From contig NZ_JAUKPO010000003.1 of the NCBI RefSeq assembly GCF_030503435.1, positions 62,001 to 126,000 on the forward strand: 64,000 nt of DNA, given 5' to 3'. How positions within the stretch are numbered: position 1 is the first letter of the stretch; each line of letters starts with the position of its first letter. Under the pieces are notes generated by a model, which was not told the DNA's origin, did no database searches, and saw only the letters and a list, made by a program, of their open reading frames with translations. This stretch comes from Rhodocytophaga aerolata (lineage in GTDB: Bacteria; Bacteroidota; Bacteroidia; Cytophagales; 172606-1). Position numbers and translations under genes: made by a program. Positions 9,695 through 18,041 of the stretch are shown here, piece after piece.

Positions 9695-10155
9695 AGGTGT
9701 AGGGGATGGTATTGGGTAATCAATTTACTAAAACCTATGTACTATCCTATGTATTCATATATGTATAAGCAGAACCCTCTCACTTCATGGTTTATTACTT
9801 GGTGGGTGAGTAACACCTACCCAACTTTTGTATATGTAAAAAATCCTATATGAGCCTTAATCCGTTGGTAGGGAATGCTACCTGATCTATACTTTTTTCA
9901 ATTTTACGAGTAATAATATAGGTTTATTTTATTATTTCAAAATTATATATTATATAAATAACTAATATTAGAATTAAATTTCAATTAAAATTACTTTTTA
10001 GGAATAATATTTGATTATTTTAAGATTCACCTTGATGATTTTTAGAATAGAGGCATGTGTTGGAAGTTCGCATATGCCAATTCAGTAAAGGCAATTTATC
10101 ATCCTATGCTTACTGACTTATAAAAGCTTACCTGATAGAAAAGTATAGCATCTAC

Positions 10156-10192
10156 CGTCCGTCTATGTACAAACGATGTCCGTTTCCGGACA
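10156..10192 (+). promoter_or_regulatory. tandem palindromic activator sites upstream of ABC permease 1
   Basis: Two sites start 21 bp apart: CGTCCGTCTATGTACA (10156-10171) and TGTCCGTTTCCGGACA (10177-10192). The second is a palindrome, TGTCCG and CGGACA around TTTC, and the first is a weaker copy. The same pair, with nearly the same spacing, stands before the second permease gene. The position 56 bp upstream of a -24/-12 promoter suggests an enhancer for a sigma-54 activator. The binding protein is not known. Confidence 0.65.
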
Positions 10193-10247
10193 AAAGCAAA
10201 CGCTTATTCTCAACCATAAACTACTGAAAAATAATCAATTACAATTG

Positions 10248-10263
10248 TGGCAAGTTTGTTGTT
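10248..10263 (+). promoter_or_regulatory. sigma-54 (-24/-12) promoter of ABC permease 1
   Basis: TGGCAAGTTTGTTGTT matches the consensus TGGCACG-N4-TTGCW in all but two positions; the -12 dinucleotide is GT instead of GC. The spacing of GG to the -12 element (10 bases) is exact. It would give a leader of about 150 bases before the ATG at 10422. Confidence 0.6.
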
Positions 10264-10421
10264 TACCACCTTACAGCTAATGCCTAGGTTATTGATCTAC
10301 TAAAAAGGGAATAATTCCAGATAAATCTACTAGCATAGTGTATTTACAAACAAGAGTATAACAAACAAACAGGGGCTTTTATCCTAAATTAATTGTGTAA
10401 CTACCTACTAACCTAAAACGC

Positions 10422-12860
10422 ATGCTCAGTAACTATTTAAAAATTGTATTGCGCAACATAGCCAAGTACAAAGGTTTCTCTTTCATTAATATTTTTGGCC
10501 TGGCACTCGGACTGGCTTGTTGCCTACTTATTTCGATGTATGTACGCGATGAATTAAGCTATGATAGATACCACGAGAATTCAAGTAGAATATACCGGGT
10601 TACGCGTGACTGGGTATCTAACGAAGGGAAAGTGGATTTACATTTAGGCCATGTAGCCCCTCCTTTCGGCCCCCTGCTGCAAAACGATTTTCCGGATATT
10701 GAGGCTGTTGCCCGTTTGCTGGAATCCGGTACCTTGTTCCGGTATGACGAGAAGGCTTTCAATGAAGATAATGTATTTATTGCAGAACCCTCTATTTTTA
10801 AAATATTTACTATCCCGGTACTCAGTGGCAATCCGGACAATGCCTTGGATGAGCCTTTCTCAGTTATGCTGAGTGACAAAATAGCTGCAAAATATTTCGG
10901 GAATGAAAATCCGGTAGGGAAAGTGTTGCGGATGGATAACCAGTATACGGTAAAAGTTACTGGTGTATTTGCGTCTTTTCCATCCAACTCTCATTTTCAT
11001 CCGGATGTCTTCGTGTCGTTTGCCACACTGAACGATGAAAACATATATGGCCGGGAAGGATTACGCACGAATTTTGGCAATAATTCTTTTGCTACCTACT
11101 TGTTGTTTCCCAAGAACTACCCAACCGAAAGGCTTACTTCGCAATTCCCGGCCTTTATTGATAAGCACATGGGCAGCAACGATCAGAATGCAACAAAACC
11201 TTCTACGTATACTCATCTGTATTTACAAAAGCTTACCGATATTCACCTGCATTCTCACCTGGATTCTGAAATAGAACCGAATGGCAATATTACCACTGTA
11301 TATATTCTCATAGCGATTGCTGTATTCATTCTGATTATTGCTTGTATCAACTTTATGAATTTGTCTACTGCTTTGGCCGTTAAGCGGGCGAAAGAAGTAG
11401 GTATCCGTAAGGTAATGGGCGTAACCAAATCTAGTTTAGTAACTCAGTTTCTGAGCGAATCGGTGGTATTTGCTTTAATATCGTTAGTTCTGGCGATAGG
11501 TATTGTGCATCTGGGCTTGCCTGCGCTGAATACATTTACTGGCCGTACCTTAACTATGGGGTATTTACAGTACTGGTACACCATTCCAGCGTTATTGCTG
11601 CTGACCATTGTTGTTGGTTTGCTGGCTGGGAGCTACCCAGCGGTGTATTTATCTTCTTTTCAGCCAGTTTCCATTCTAAAAGGGAAATTATTATCCGGGG
11701 CGAAAAACCAACGGGGCGGCATTACTCTCCGGCAGGTACTGGTGGTGGGGCAGTTTGCCATTTCTATTATACTTATGATCTGTACCGGCGTTATGTTCAA
11801 TCAGTTGCAGTATATCCAGAATAAGTCCCTGGGCTTTGAGAAAGAACATATGGTAACCCTGCCATTCTACGATGAACTAGGTCCGCAATATGAAGCTTTT
11901 AAAAATGAGTTAACGTCCAGTGCCGCAGTCAACAAGGTGGGCAGATCCAGCAGGATACCATCGGGCCGTTTACTGGATTCGCAGGGAGGCGCTATTCTTT
12001 TGAGCGGCGATTCTACCGTTCCCGCTTCTGCTACGCTGAAAGATGTATCTATTGATCAGGATTTTATTCCTACCTATAAAATAGACATGGTAGCCGGGCG
12101 TAACTTCTCCAAAGACTACAGCACCGATACTACCGCATTTATTGTAAATGTATCAGCAGCTAAGTCTATGGGCTTTACCGACCTGAAAGAGGCTATTGGC
12201 AAACAAATACAATATGGTAACCGGAAGGGGCAACTTGTGGGGGTAGTACAAGATTTTAATTTTGAATCGGTACACCAGAGTATCGTGCCTATGATCTTTG
12301 TTATGCCTAGCCAGGAGACACGCTACAACAATCTGTCTATTAAAGTTAATGGAGCGAATTTAAAAGAGGGTCTGACACATATAGAAAAAGTATGGAACCG
12401 GTTTTTGCCTCAACGCCCCTATGAGTATAGTTTTCTGGATGAACGCTTCGGCTTACTCTATGAACGCGAGCAAAAACAAAGTCAACTTTTTACTACCTTT
12501 TCAGTATTAGCCATTCTTATTGGCTGCCTGGGTTTATTTGGCTTAGCTTCATTTACTGCCCTGCAGCGTACCAAAGAAATAGGAGTGCGCAAAGTACTGG
12601 GTGCTTCAGTTACAGGAATTGTAGGGTTGCTTTCTAAAGAATTTTTGAAACTGGTGCTTGTTGCCAACCTTATCGCCTGGCCGGTGGCCTGGTATGCCAT
12701 GAGCTTATGGCTGGACGATTTTGCATACAAAATCAGCATAAATCCATTAACATTTGTTCTGGCTGCCATACTGGCCTTGCTTATTGCACTCCTGACAGTC
12801 AGCTACCAGTCTATTAAAGCAGCTTTGACTAATCCGGTAACCTCTTTACGAAGTGAATAA
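10422..12860 (+). CDS. ABC transporter permease, duplicated MacB-PCD/FtsX architecture (permease 1)
   Basis: An 812-residue inner-membrane protein with one N-terminal helix (about residues 20-40), a periplasmic MacB_PCD-like domain, an FtsX domain (about 285-420, containing RAKEVGIRKVMG), a second periplasmic domain, and a second FtsX domain (about 690-805, with RTKEIGVRKVLG). This double-FtsX form is typical of Bacteroidota and belongs to the MacB/LolCE group that moves substrates such as lipoproteins, peptides or antibiotics without taking them through the inner membrane. The substrate here is unknown. A second, homologous permease and an ATPase follow on the same strand. The upstream -24/-12 promoter and palindromes point to induction by a sigma-54 activator. 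Confidence 0.9.
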   Translation: MLSNYLKIVLRNIAKYKGFSFINIFGLALGLACCLLISMYVRDELSYDRYHENSSRIYRVTRDWVSNEGKVDLHLGHVAPPFGPLLQNDFPDIEAVARLLESGTLFRYDEKAFNEDNVFIAEPSIFKIFTIPVLSGNPDNALDEPFSVMLSDKIAAKYFGNENPVGKVLRMDNQYTVKVTGVFASFPSNSHFHPDVFVSFATLNDENIYGREGLRTNFGNNSFATYLLFPKNYPTERLTSQFPAFIDKHMGSNDQNATKPSTYTHLYLQKLTDIHLHSHLDSEIEPNGNITTVYILIAIAVFILIIACINFMNLSTALAVKRAKEVGIRKVMGVTKSSLVTQFLSESVVFALISLVLAIGIVHLGLPALNTFTGRTLTMGYLQYWYTIPALLLLTIVVGLLAGSYPAVYLSSFQPVSILKGKLLSGAKNQRGGITLRQVLVVGQFAISIILMICTGVMFNQLQYIQNKSLGFEKEHMVTLPFYDELGPQYEAFKNELTSSAAVNKVGRSSRIPSGRLLDSQGGAILLSGDSTVPASATLKDVSIDQDFIPTYKIDMVAGRNFSKDYSTDTTAFIVNVSAAKSMGFTDLKEAIGKQIQYGNRKGQLVGVVQDFNFESVHQSIVPMIFVMPSQETRYNNLSIKVNGANLKEGLTHIEKVWNRFLPQRPYEYSFLDERFGLLYEREQKQSQLFTTFSVLAILIGCLGLFGLASFTALQRTKEIGVRKVLGASVTGIVGLLSKEFLKLVLVANLIAWPVAWYAMSLWLDDFAYKISINPLTFVLAAILALLIALLTVSYQSIKAALTNPVTSLRSE

Positions 12861-12884
12861 GAATCATAAATAAATATAGTGTCC

Positions 12885-12920
12885 TGTCCGGAAGCGTACG
12901 TGGGTGTCCGTTTCCGGACG
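12885..12920 (+). promoter_or_regulatory. tandem palindromic activator sites upstream of ABC permease 2
   Basis: TGTCCGGAAGCGTACG (12885-12900) and TGTCCGTTTCCGGACG (12905-12920) start 20 bp apart. The downstream copy is identical to the strong site before permease 1 over 15 bases. They lie 65 bp upstream of a -24/-12 promoter, in only 169 bp of spacer between two permease genes. Confidence 0.65.
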
Positions 12921-12984
12921 TTATTTTGCGGCAGTATTATTATACATCTCTTTTAATTTATTGATAATTAACAAATTAGCAAAA

Positions 12985-13000
12985 AGGCTAATTTGTTGCA
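12985..13000 (+). promoter_or_regulatory. sigma-54 (-24/-12) promoter of ABC permease 2
   Basis: AGGCTAATTTGTTGCA has GG, a 10-base spacer and GC with a TTGCA -12 block, as in the sigma-54 consensus; the -24 block is weaker (AGGCTA for TGGCAC). Transcription would start near 13011, about 19 bases before the ATG at 13030. Confidence 0.6.
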
Positions 13001-13029
13001 GAGACCCTTCTATCGTTTAACCTCCTGGT

Positions 13030-15441
13030 ATGTATAAAAATTATCTGAAAGTTGCCCTTCGCAACCTGCTCCGGCATAAGGTATATACCTTTATTAATAT
13101 TACCGGCTTATCGGTTGGCATTGCTTTTTGTCTGCTGATTCTGCTGTTTGTAAAAGACGAATGGAGCTATGATACATTCCATCCACAGGCCGACCGCATT
13201 CACCGGCTGGCGGTAAAAGAAATAACATCAGACAACCAGGAATACTTTGGCACCAGTACGGCTTTTGTACTGGCACCGGTATTAAAGCAAAGTTTGCCCG
13301 AAATAGAAAGCACCGTCCGGGTAGCCACTCACCGGAACCTAATCCGGAGAGGAGAAGCCGTGTTTTCTGAAAACATTCATGTAGTAGATACTACGTTCTT
13401 TCAGGTATTTAATTTCCCGCTGGTAAAAGGAAACACAGCTACGGCGTTAAAAAACCCAGGTACCATTGTGTTAACTGAAGAAACAGCCAAGCGGATTTTT
13501 GGCGAAGAAGATCCTCTGGGAAAACCCATTACTGTTCAACTACGGGAAACACCGTATGCTTTTACAGTAAGTGCCGTAGCCAAAAATACACCCTCTAACT
13601 CCAGTATCCGTTTCGATTACCTGATTTCGTTCGAAAATGCCAAAAACATCTGGGGAGAACGGGCTTTTACTTCTTTCTATCAGGTATATGGTGAAAACTA
13701 TGTAAAGCTTACCGCTTCAGGAAATATTAATCAAATACAACAAAAGCTTCCGGCCATATTGAAACAACACCTGGGCGAAGATCATACCGGACAGTACCTG
13801 GTGCTTTTCCAGCCTATAACGGATATACACCTGAACACGGACTTTCCCGAAGGACTGGAACCCATTAGTGACCCTGCTTATTCATATATTTTAGGTACAG
13901 TGGCTCTTTTTGTTTTACTTATTGCCAGTATCAACTTTATTACCTTATCCCTGGGCAGGTCCATAGACAGGGCACGTGAAGTAGGTGTGCGTAAAGTAGT
14001 GGGAGCGGTGCGTCAGCAACTGATTTTGCAATTCTGGGGCGAAGCGGTGCTGGTAAGCTTATTAGCCTTAGTGTTAGGTCTTGCGCTGACGACGCTGGCT
14101 TTACCTGTATTCAATGAACTGGCCGGCAAAAAATTATCGTATTCACTTTTCAGCACTATTACGTTAACCTCTCTATTGCTGGCGTTTGTAGTGGGTTTGC
14201 TGGCAGGTATTTATCCGGCTCTTTTCCTATCCAACTTTAATCCGGTAGCTGTACTGAAAGGCCGTTTGCAGGTAGGGGATGCCAACTTGTACAGGCGTTT
14301 CCTCATTGGATTTCAGTTTATGCTATCCATTGGCTTAATTATCTGTACCTTAGTTATGTCGCAGCAGTTACGTTTCCTGCAAAACAAAAATCTTGGATTT
14401 GATAAAGAACAGGTCATTATTATTCCTACTGGTGTGGGTGATAATGAGGCTCTCCGCATATTCGACCGGATGAAAAACAATCTGCAAAACCACCCAGCTA
14501 TTGCAGAGATCAGCCATTCGGTATTTGCAATCGGGGAAGGCTGGATGGAAGCCGACTACCGCGACAATACTAAAACGGTGCGGCCATTTATGATGAACAT
14601 AGTAGATGTCGATTTCCTGAAAACCATGAAAGCTCACCTGGTTGCCGGACGGGACTTCTCCCGGGAAATAACTTCGGATATTAGCCAGGGGATTATTGTA
14701 AACGAAGCATTAGTTAAGGAATACGGATGGAAAGACCCATTGGGGCAAAGACTGCCAGGACCCAACTTTCCGGCACACCAGATTATTGGAGTTGTGGCAG
14801 ATTTTAATTATGAATCGTTACACACACCCGTAAAACCGCTGGTGCTGGCGTTAAGCGATTCTTTGCTGAGAGGTGCCGATAATGTAATGATCCAGGCCTC
14901 GTCGCGCCGTAAAATTATGGTACGGGTAAAGCCCGGAAACCTACAAACCACTGTCTCACTACTGGAGCAGACCTGGAAAAAAGATGCGCCAAACCTGCCA
15001 TTTAACTATTCATTTGTAGACGAAACCATTAACAACCAATATCAGCGTGAACTACGCTTAGGGCAAATGATGAACTACGCCACCAGCTTTGCTATATTTA
15101 TATCTTGTATGGGCTTATTCAGTCTGGCTACCTTGGCTGTACAAAAGCGCCGCCGCGAGATAGGTGTACGCAAAATTATGGGGGCTTCGCTACAAAACAT
15201 TGTACTCATGTTCTCAAAAGAATTTGCTCTGCTGGTGTTGTTTGCGTTTCTGGTAGCCACGCCAATAGCGTATTATGTCATGCAAAAATGGCTACAGGAT
15301 TTTGAGTATCAGGTAGCCATCAGCCCCTGGATATTCCTACTGGCTGGCGTACTGTCGCTGGCAATTGCCCTGATTACAGTAAGCTATCAGGTAATAAAGG
15401 CTGCACTAGCCAACCCGGTAGATGCGCTACGAAGCGAGTAG
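13030..15441 (+). CDS. ABC transporter permease, duplicated MacB-PCD/FtsX architecture (permease 2)
   Basis: An 803-residue paralogue of the preceding permease with the same layout: N-terminal helix (about 20-40), periplasmic MacB_PCD-like domain, FtsX domain with RAREVGVRKVVG (about residues 315-330), second periplasmic domain, and C-terminal FtsX domain with RRREIGVRKIMG. Both proteins end in almost the same way (NPVTSLRSE and NPVDALRSE). The two may pair as a heterodimer like LolC/LolE, or work separately with one ATPase. The gene has its own -24/-12 promoter and palindromes although it is only 169 bp from permease 1, so each permease can be switched on from its own promoter. The ATPase gene follows after 124 bp. 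Confidence 0.9.
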   Translation: MYKNYLKVALRNLLRHKVYTFINITGLSVGIAFCLLILLFVKDEWSYDTFHPQADRIHRLAVKEITSDNQEYFGTSTAFVLAPVLKQSLPEIESTVRVATHRNLIRRGEAVFSENIHVVDTTFFQVFNFPLVKGNTATALKNPGTIVLTEETAKRIFGEEDPLGKPITVQLRETPYAFTVSAVAKNTPSNSSIRFDYLISFENAKNIWGERAFTSFYQVYGENYVKLTASGNINQIQQKLPAILKQHLGEDHTGQYLVLFQPITDIHLNTDFPEGLEPISDPAYSYILGTVALFVLLIASINFITLSLGRSIDRAREVGVRKVVGAVRQQLILQFWGEAVLVSLLALVLGLALTTLALPVFNELAGKKLSYSLFSTITLTSLLLAFVVGLLAGIYPALFLSNFNPVAVLKGRLQVGDANLYRRFLIGFQFMLSIGLIICTLVMSQQLRFLQNKNLGFDKEQVIIIPTGVGDNEALRIFDRMKNNLQNHPAIAEISHSVFAIGEGWMEADYRDNTKTVRPFMMNIVDVDFLKTMKAHLVAGRDFSREITSDISQGIIVNEALVKEYGWKDPLGQRLPGPNFPAHQIIGVVADFNYESLHTPVKPLVLALSDSLLRGADNVMIQASSRRKIMVRVKPGNLQTTVSLLEQTWKKDAPNLPFNYSFVDETINNQYQRELRLGQMMNYATSFAIFISCMGLFSLATLAVQKRRREIGVRKIMGASLQNIVLMFSKEFALLVLFAFLVATPIAYYVMQKWLQDFEYQVAISPWIFLLAGVLSLAIALITVSYQVIKAALANPVDALRSE

Positions 15442-15565
15442 CCATGAATAATGAATAGTGACAGATGATTACATTATTCATTATTCATTATTTATTTCTT
15501 TGTTTCCTGCATATTAACCTATATATTCATTATTCACTCGTCATCAATTATTATTTATTATATCC
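15442..15565. repeat. ATTCATTATTC-type AT-rich repeat between permease 2 and the ATPase
   Basis: The 124 bp spacer contains several copies, in both directions, of a unit like GAATAATGAATAGTGA or its complement (about 15445-15460, 15472-15493 and 15522-15537). Similar units form the two expansions inside the RNase P RNA gene, so this looks like a dispersed short repeat of the genome rather than a regulatory site. Confidence 0.5.
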
Positions 15566-16237
15566 ATGATCAAGCTCAAAAATATTTTCAAGTGGTACTC
15601 TTCGGGTTTTGTAAAGACCTTCGTCCTGCGCGACGTAAGCCTGGACATTGCCCAGGGAGAATTTGTATCCATTATGGGTCCTTCCGGCTCCGGCAAATCC
15701 AGTTTACTTAATATAATTGGCATGCTCGACGATCCTTCTGAAGGCGAATACTATTTTCTGGATCAGCCGGTGCATAAGATGAAGGAGAAACACCGTTCAG
15801 AGTTACATAAAAATCACATCGGTTTTGTATTTCAGAGCTACCACCTGATAGATGAACTCACGGTATATGAAAACCTGGAAACCCCCTTGCTGTATAAAAA
15901 TATCAAGTCTGCCGAGCGGAAAGCTATTGTAGCCGATACCCTGGATAAATTTAATATAGTGGGTAAAAAAGATTTGTTTCCCAACCAACTGTCTGGCGGA
16001 CAGCAGCAATTAGTAGGCATTGCCAGAGCTGTTATTACTACTCCTAAACTAATTCTAGCGGATGAACCCACCGGAAATCTGAATTCTGCCCAAGGAATAG
16101 AAATTATGGAGCTGTTCAAGAAACTGAATGAAGAAGGCGTAACGATTGTGCAGGTAACCCACTCAGAAAAAAATGCAGAATATGGCAGCCGCATTGTAAG
16201 CCTGCTGGACGGACGTGTAGAACAAGCCTATGCGTAA
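15566..16237 (+). CDS. ABC transporter ATP-binding protein, LolD/MacB type
   Basis: A 223-residue cytoplasmic ATPase that should energise the two FtsX-like permeases encoded just upstream. All nucleotide-binding motifs are intact: Walker A GPSGSGKSS at 38-46, signature LSGGQQQ from 142, Walker B LILADEP at 162-168, and a switch His in QVTHS. The signature has the LSGGQQQLVGIARA form, where LolD has LSGGERQRVAIARA. The size and a single ATPase domain fit the LolD/MacB group. A terminator follows after 28 bp, so this is the last gene of the ABC unit. Confidence 0.92.
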   Translation: MIKLKNIFKWYSSGFVKTFVLRDVSLDIAQGEFVSIMGPSGSGKSSLLNIIGMLDDPSEGEYYFLDQPVHKMKEKHRSELHKNHIGFVFQSYHLIDELTVYENLETPLLYKNIKSAERKAIVADTLDKFNIVGKKDLFPNQLSGGQQQLVGIARAVITTPKLILADEPTGNLNSAQGIEIMELFKKLNEEGVTIVQVTHSEKNAEYGSRIVSLLDGRVEQAYA

Positions 16238-16264
16238 TGGTACAAGGCCCATAAAAAACAGGTA

Positions 16265-16287
16265 AGCACAGGAAAACTGTGCTTTTT
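16265..16287 (+). terminator. hairpin terminator of the ABC unit
   Basis: AGCACAG and CTGTGCT form a 7 bp stem around GAAAA and are followed by TTTTT. It ends the ATPase transcript. Any start codon for the next gene inside the T-run (TTG at 16286) is thereby made unlikely. Confidence 0.8.
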
Positions 16288-16321
16288 GTATTACATTGTG
16301 TTTTTACTAAACTTTCTATGT

Positions 16322-17302
16322 ATGCGGCCTACCTATGTCTTGCGCTTACTGTTAGTTGTTGCTTGCCTTTATAGCCTTCAGTTACCCCTGCAGGCACAAC
16401 AGGAAGCAAAAAAATTTGTAACAGAAACAGGGTATTTGCTCTTTTTGCCGGAAGGGTATAAAAAAGACGATGGAAAGAAGTGGCCTCTTATGTTGTTTCT
16501 GCACGGATCTGGCGAAAGAGGTACCGTACTTGATTCTGTAAAAAAACATGGGCCTCCTAAAATTGTGGAGACTCAGAAAGATTTTCCTTTTATTTTAATA
16601 TCCCCTCAATGCCCACCTAATCAAGGGTGGCATCCCCCTTTATTAGATGCTTTGCTGGAAGAAGTAATTCAGGAGCATAATGTGGATACGGAACGTATGT
16701 ATTTAACCGGATTGAGTATGGGCGGCTACGGGACCTGGGAATATGCCACTATGTACCCCAACCGTTTTGCAGCCATTGTGCCTATTTGCGGAGGCGGCGA
16801 TCCGGCCAAGGTTTGGTCTATACGGAACTTGCCTATATGGGTATTTCATGGAGCCAAAGACCAAGCGGTACCTATCAAGCAATCGGAAGATATGGTAAAT
16901 GCCCTGAAAAACGTAGGCAATAATGCCAAGTTTACGGTATATCCGGAGGCAGGCCACGACTCCTGGACAGTAACTTATAATAATCCCGAGCTCTACCAAT
17001 GGCTGCTATCTCATAAGAAGAAGGAACGTTTAGCGGTTGAAGTAGACCCTAAAATATTCGACAAATACGTGGGCAAGTATGAATTTTCGCCTCAGTTTAT
17101 ATTTACAGTAACCAAAGAAAGGGACCATTTATATGGACAGGCTAGCGGGCAACCTAAAGTAGAACTGCTGCCGGAAACCGAAAAAGACTATTTTATTAAA
17201 GAAGCCGACATTCAATTCACCTTTGTTACCGACAATAAAGGCAAAGCCACCGAACTGATTCTATACCAGAATGGTGAGCGGCGGGCAAAAAGGCTAAAAT
17301 AA
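16322..17302 (+). CDS. secreted alpha/beta-hydrolase (carboxylesterase / prolyl-oligopeptidase-like) with C-terminal DUF3471-like domain
   Basis: A signal peptide (about residues 1-25, ending in LQAQQ) is followed by an alpha/beta-hydrolase fold. The catalytic triad can be read: Ser132 in GLSMGGYG, Asp180 in GAKDQAVP and His212 in EAGHDSW; FLHGSGERG near the start is the oxyanion-hole loop. This resembles the phospholipase/carboxylesterase group often found with glycan-use genes in Bacteroidota. The last 80 residues form a small beta-rich domain starting at DKYVGKYEF, similar to DUF3471. The start is set at ATG 16322, since the longer frame begins at a TTG inside the preceding terminator. The substrate is unknown; the SusC/SusD cluster downstream may be related. 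Confidence 0.82.
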   Translation: MRPTYVLRLLLVVACLYSLQLPLQAQQEAKKFVTETGYLLFLPEGYKKDDGKKWPLMLFLHGSGERGTVLDSVKKHGPPKIVETQKDFPFILISPQCPPNQGWHPPLLDALLEEVIQEHNVDTERMYLTGLSMGGYGTWEYATMYPNRFAAIVPICGGGDPAKVWSIRNLPIWVFHGAKDQAVPIKQSEDMVNALKNVGNNAKFTVYPEAGHDSWTVTYNNPELYQWLLSHKKKERLAVEVDPKIFDKYVGKYEFSPQFIFTVTKERDHLYGQASGQPKVELLPETEKDYFIKEADIQFTFVTDNKGKATELILYQNGERRAKRLK

Positions 17303-18041
17303 TACAGTACGTCACCAGAAACTTGTTTAAGCGCCTAGCCAGAATTATCCATGCCATATTGGCTGTATTGAACAAATCATGAAGCAAATACTACCTTTGT
17401 TTCATTCAGGTGCCTATACCCTATTCAATTTCCTAGAAGTTGGCAAGCCAGGAACAGCCTACTTCCTTTTCATCAAAGACTCTTTAAATTAAATTTACTC
17501 TAGCTAAAATCCAATTTATTACTTTTGATAGCTGCTTACTCCGACGAACATAGCTTTTCAGGATAAAAATTGCACTTTTATAATTATTTTTTTAGTTTTT
17601 GAAGCAATTGAATGTTTATTTTTAGTATATTTTACTCATAAATAATATTTTGTTAAGCCTTCTTGAATTGTTTAAAGTTTCTGAAAAGTTATTACCCAAT
17701 ATACTAATCATACTAAAACTACCTAAACAACCTTAATTTGTATGTTAAGCAGAGATACCCAGGCATATTCAAGAATGTCTTCCTTTCCTGATTTTTTTCT
17801 GATGTATGCTGGTGATAGCAGTATAAACGGGCAGGCAAGCAAATACAATCAATTTACAGCTCACTGTCCAAGTAATATAGTGTATGAATGAACTTCCCTC
17901 TTTCGGCTATAGGGTGAAGTTTGGAGTACCGTTTTCTTTTTACTAAGGTACTATAACCGGCATTTCATATATACCTTCAGTTTTACACGCATCCGCTAAT
18001 CAACCCTCTTTGTTCTTACTCAATCTATTTTCTCATTCATT
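17303..18041. other. 739 bp intergenic region upstream of the first SusC gene
   Basis: The stretch is AT-rich in its middle (about 17500-17720). It contains one promoter-like element (17367-17399) and one 49-codon open frame (17742-17891, beginning MLSRDTQAYS) without recognisable features, which I do not call as a gene. The 640 bases between the promoter and the SusC start codon could be a long leader or hold a small RNA. Confidence 0.45.
17367..17399 (+). promoter_or_regulatory. Bacteroidota-type promoter, far upstream of SusC 1
   Basis: ATTG (17367-17370), a 21 bp spacer and TACCTTTG (17392-17399) fit the TTTG / TAnnTTTG consensus with one mismatch in the -33 box. The transcript would start near 17406, more than 600 bases before the SusC start codon. 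Confidence 0.4.

Larger units (their letters stand above)
9695..10421. other. 727 bp intergenic region with sigma-54 control elements
   Basis: The left part (9695-10150) is AT-rich and presumably holds the promoter of the leftward metalloprotease; I could not place one with confidence. The right part holds two palindromic sites and a -24/-12 promoter directed at the first ABC permease gene, listed separately. No small gene or RNA gene was seen. Confidence 0.5.

Noticed and set aside
15442-15565. Repeats between permease 2 and the ATPase gene, checked as CRISPR or as a regulatory array
   Set aside because: The units are short, imperfect and in both directions without regular spacers; they fit a dispersed AT-rich repeat.
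16286-16321. TTG start extending the esterase by 12 residues
   Set aside because: The TTG lies in the T-run of the terminator of the preceding ABC unit, and the ATG at 16322 begins a normal signal peptide.
17360-17376. TTGGCTGTATTGAAC as a further sigma-54 promoter upstream of SusC 1
   Set aside because: The base pair at the -12 position is CA rather than GC, and the segment overlaps a better TAnnTTTG-type promoter.
17742-17891. 49-codon open frame upstream of SusC 1
   Set aside because: There is no signal peptide or family resemblance, and nothing similar lies upstream of the paralogous SusC 2; it is likely a chance frame.
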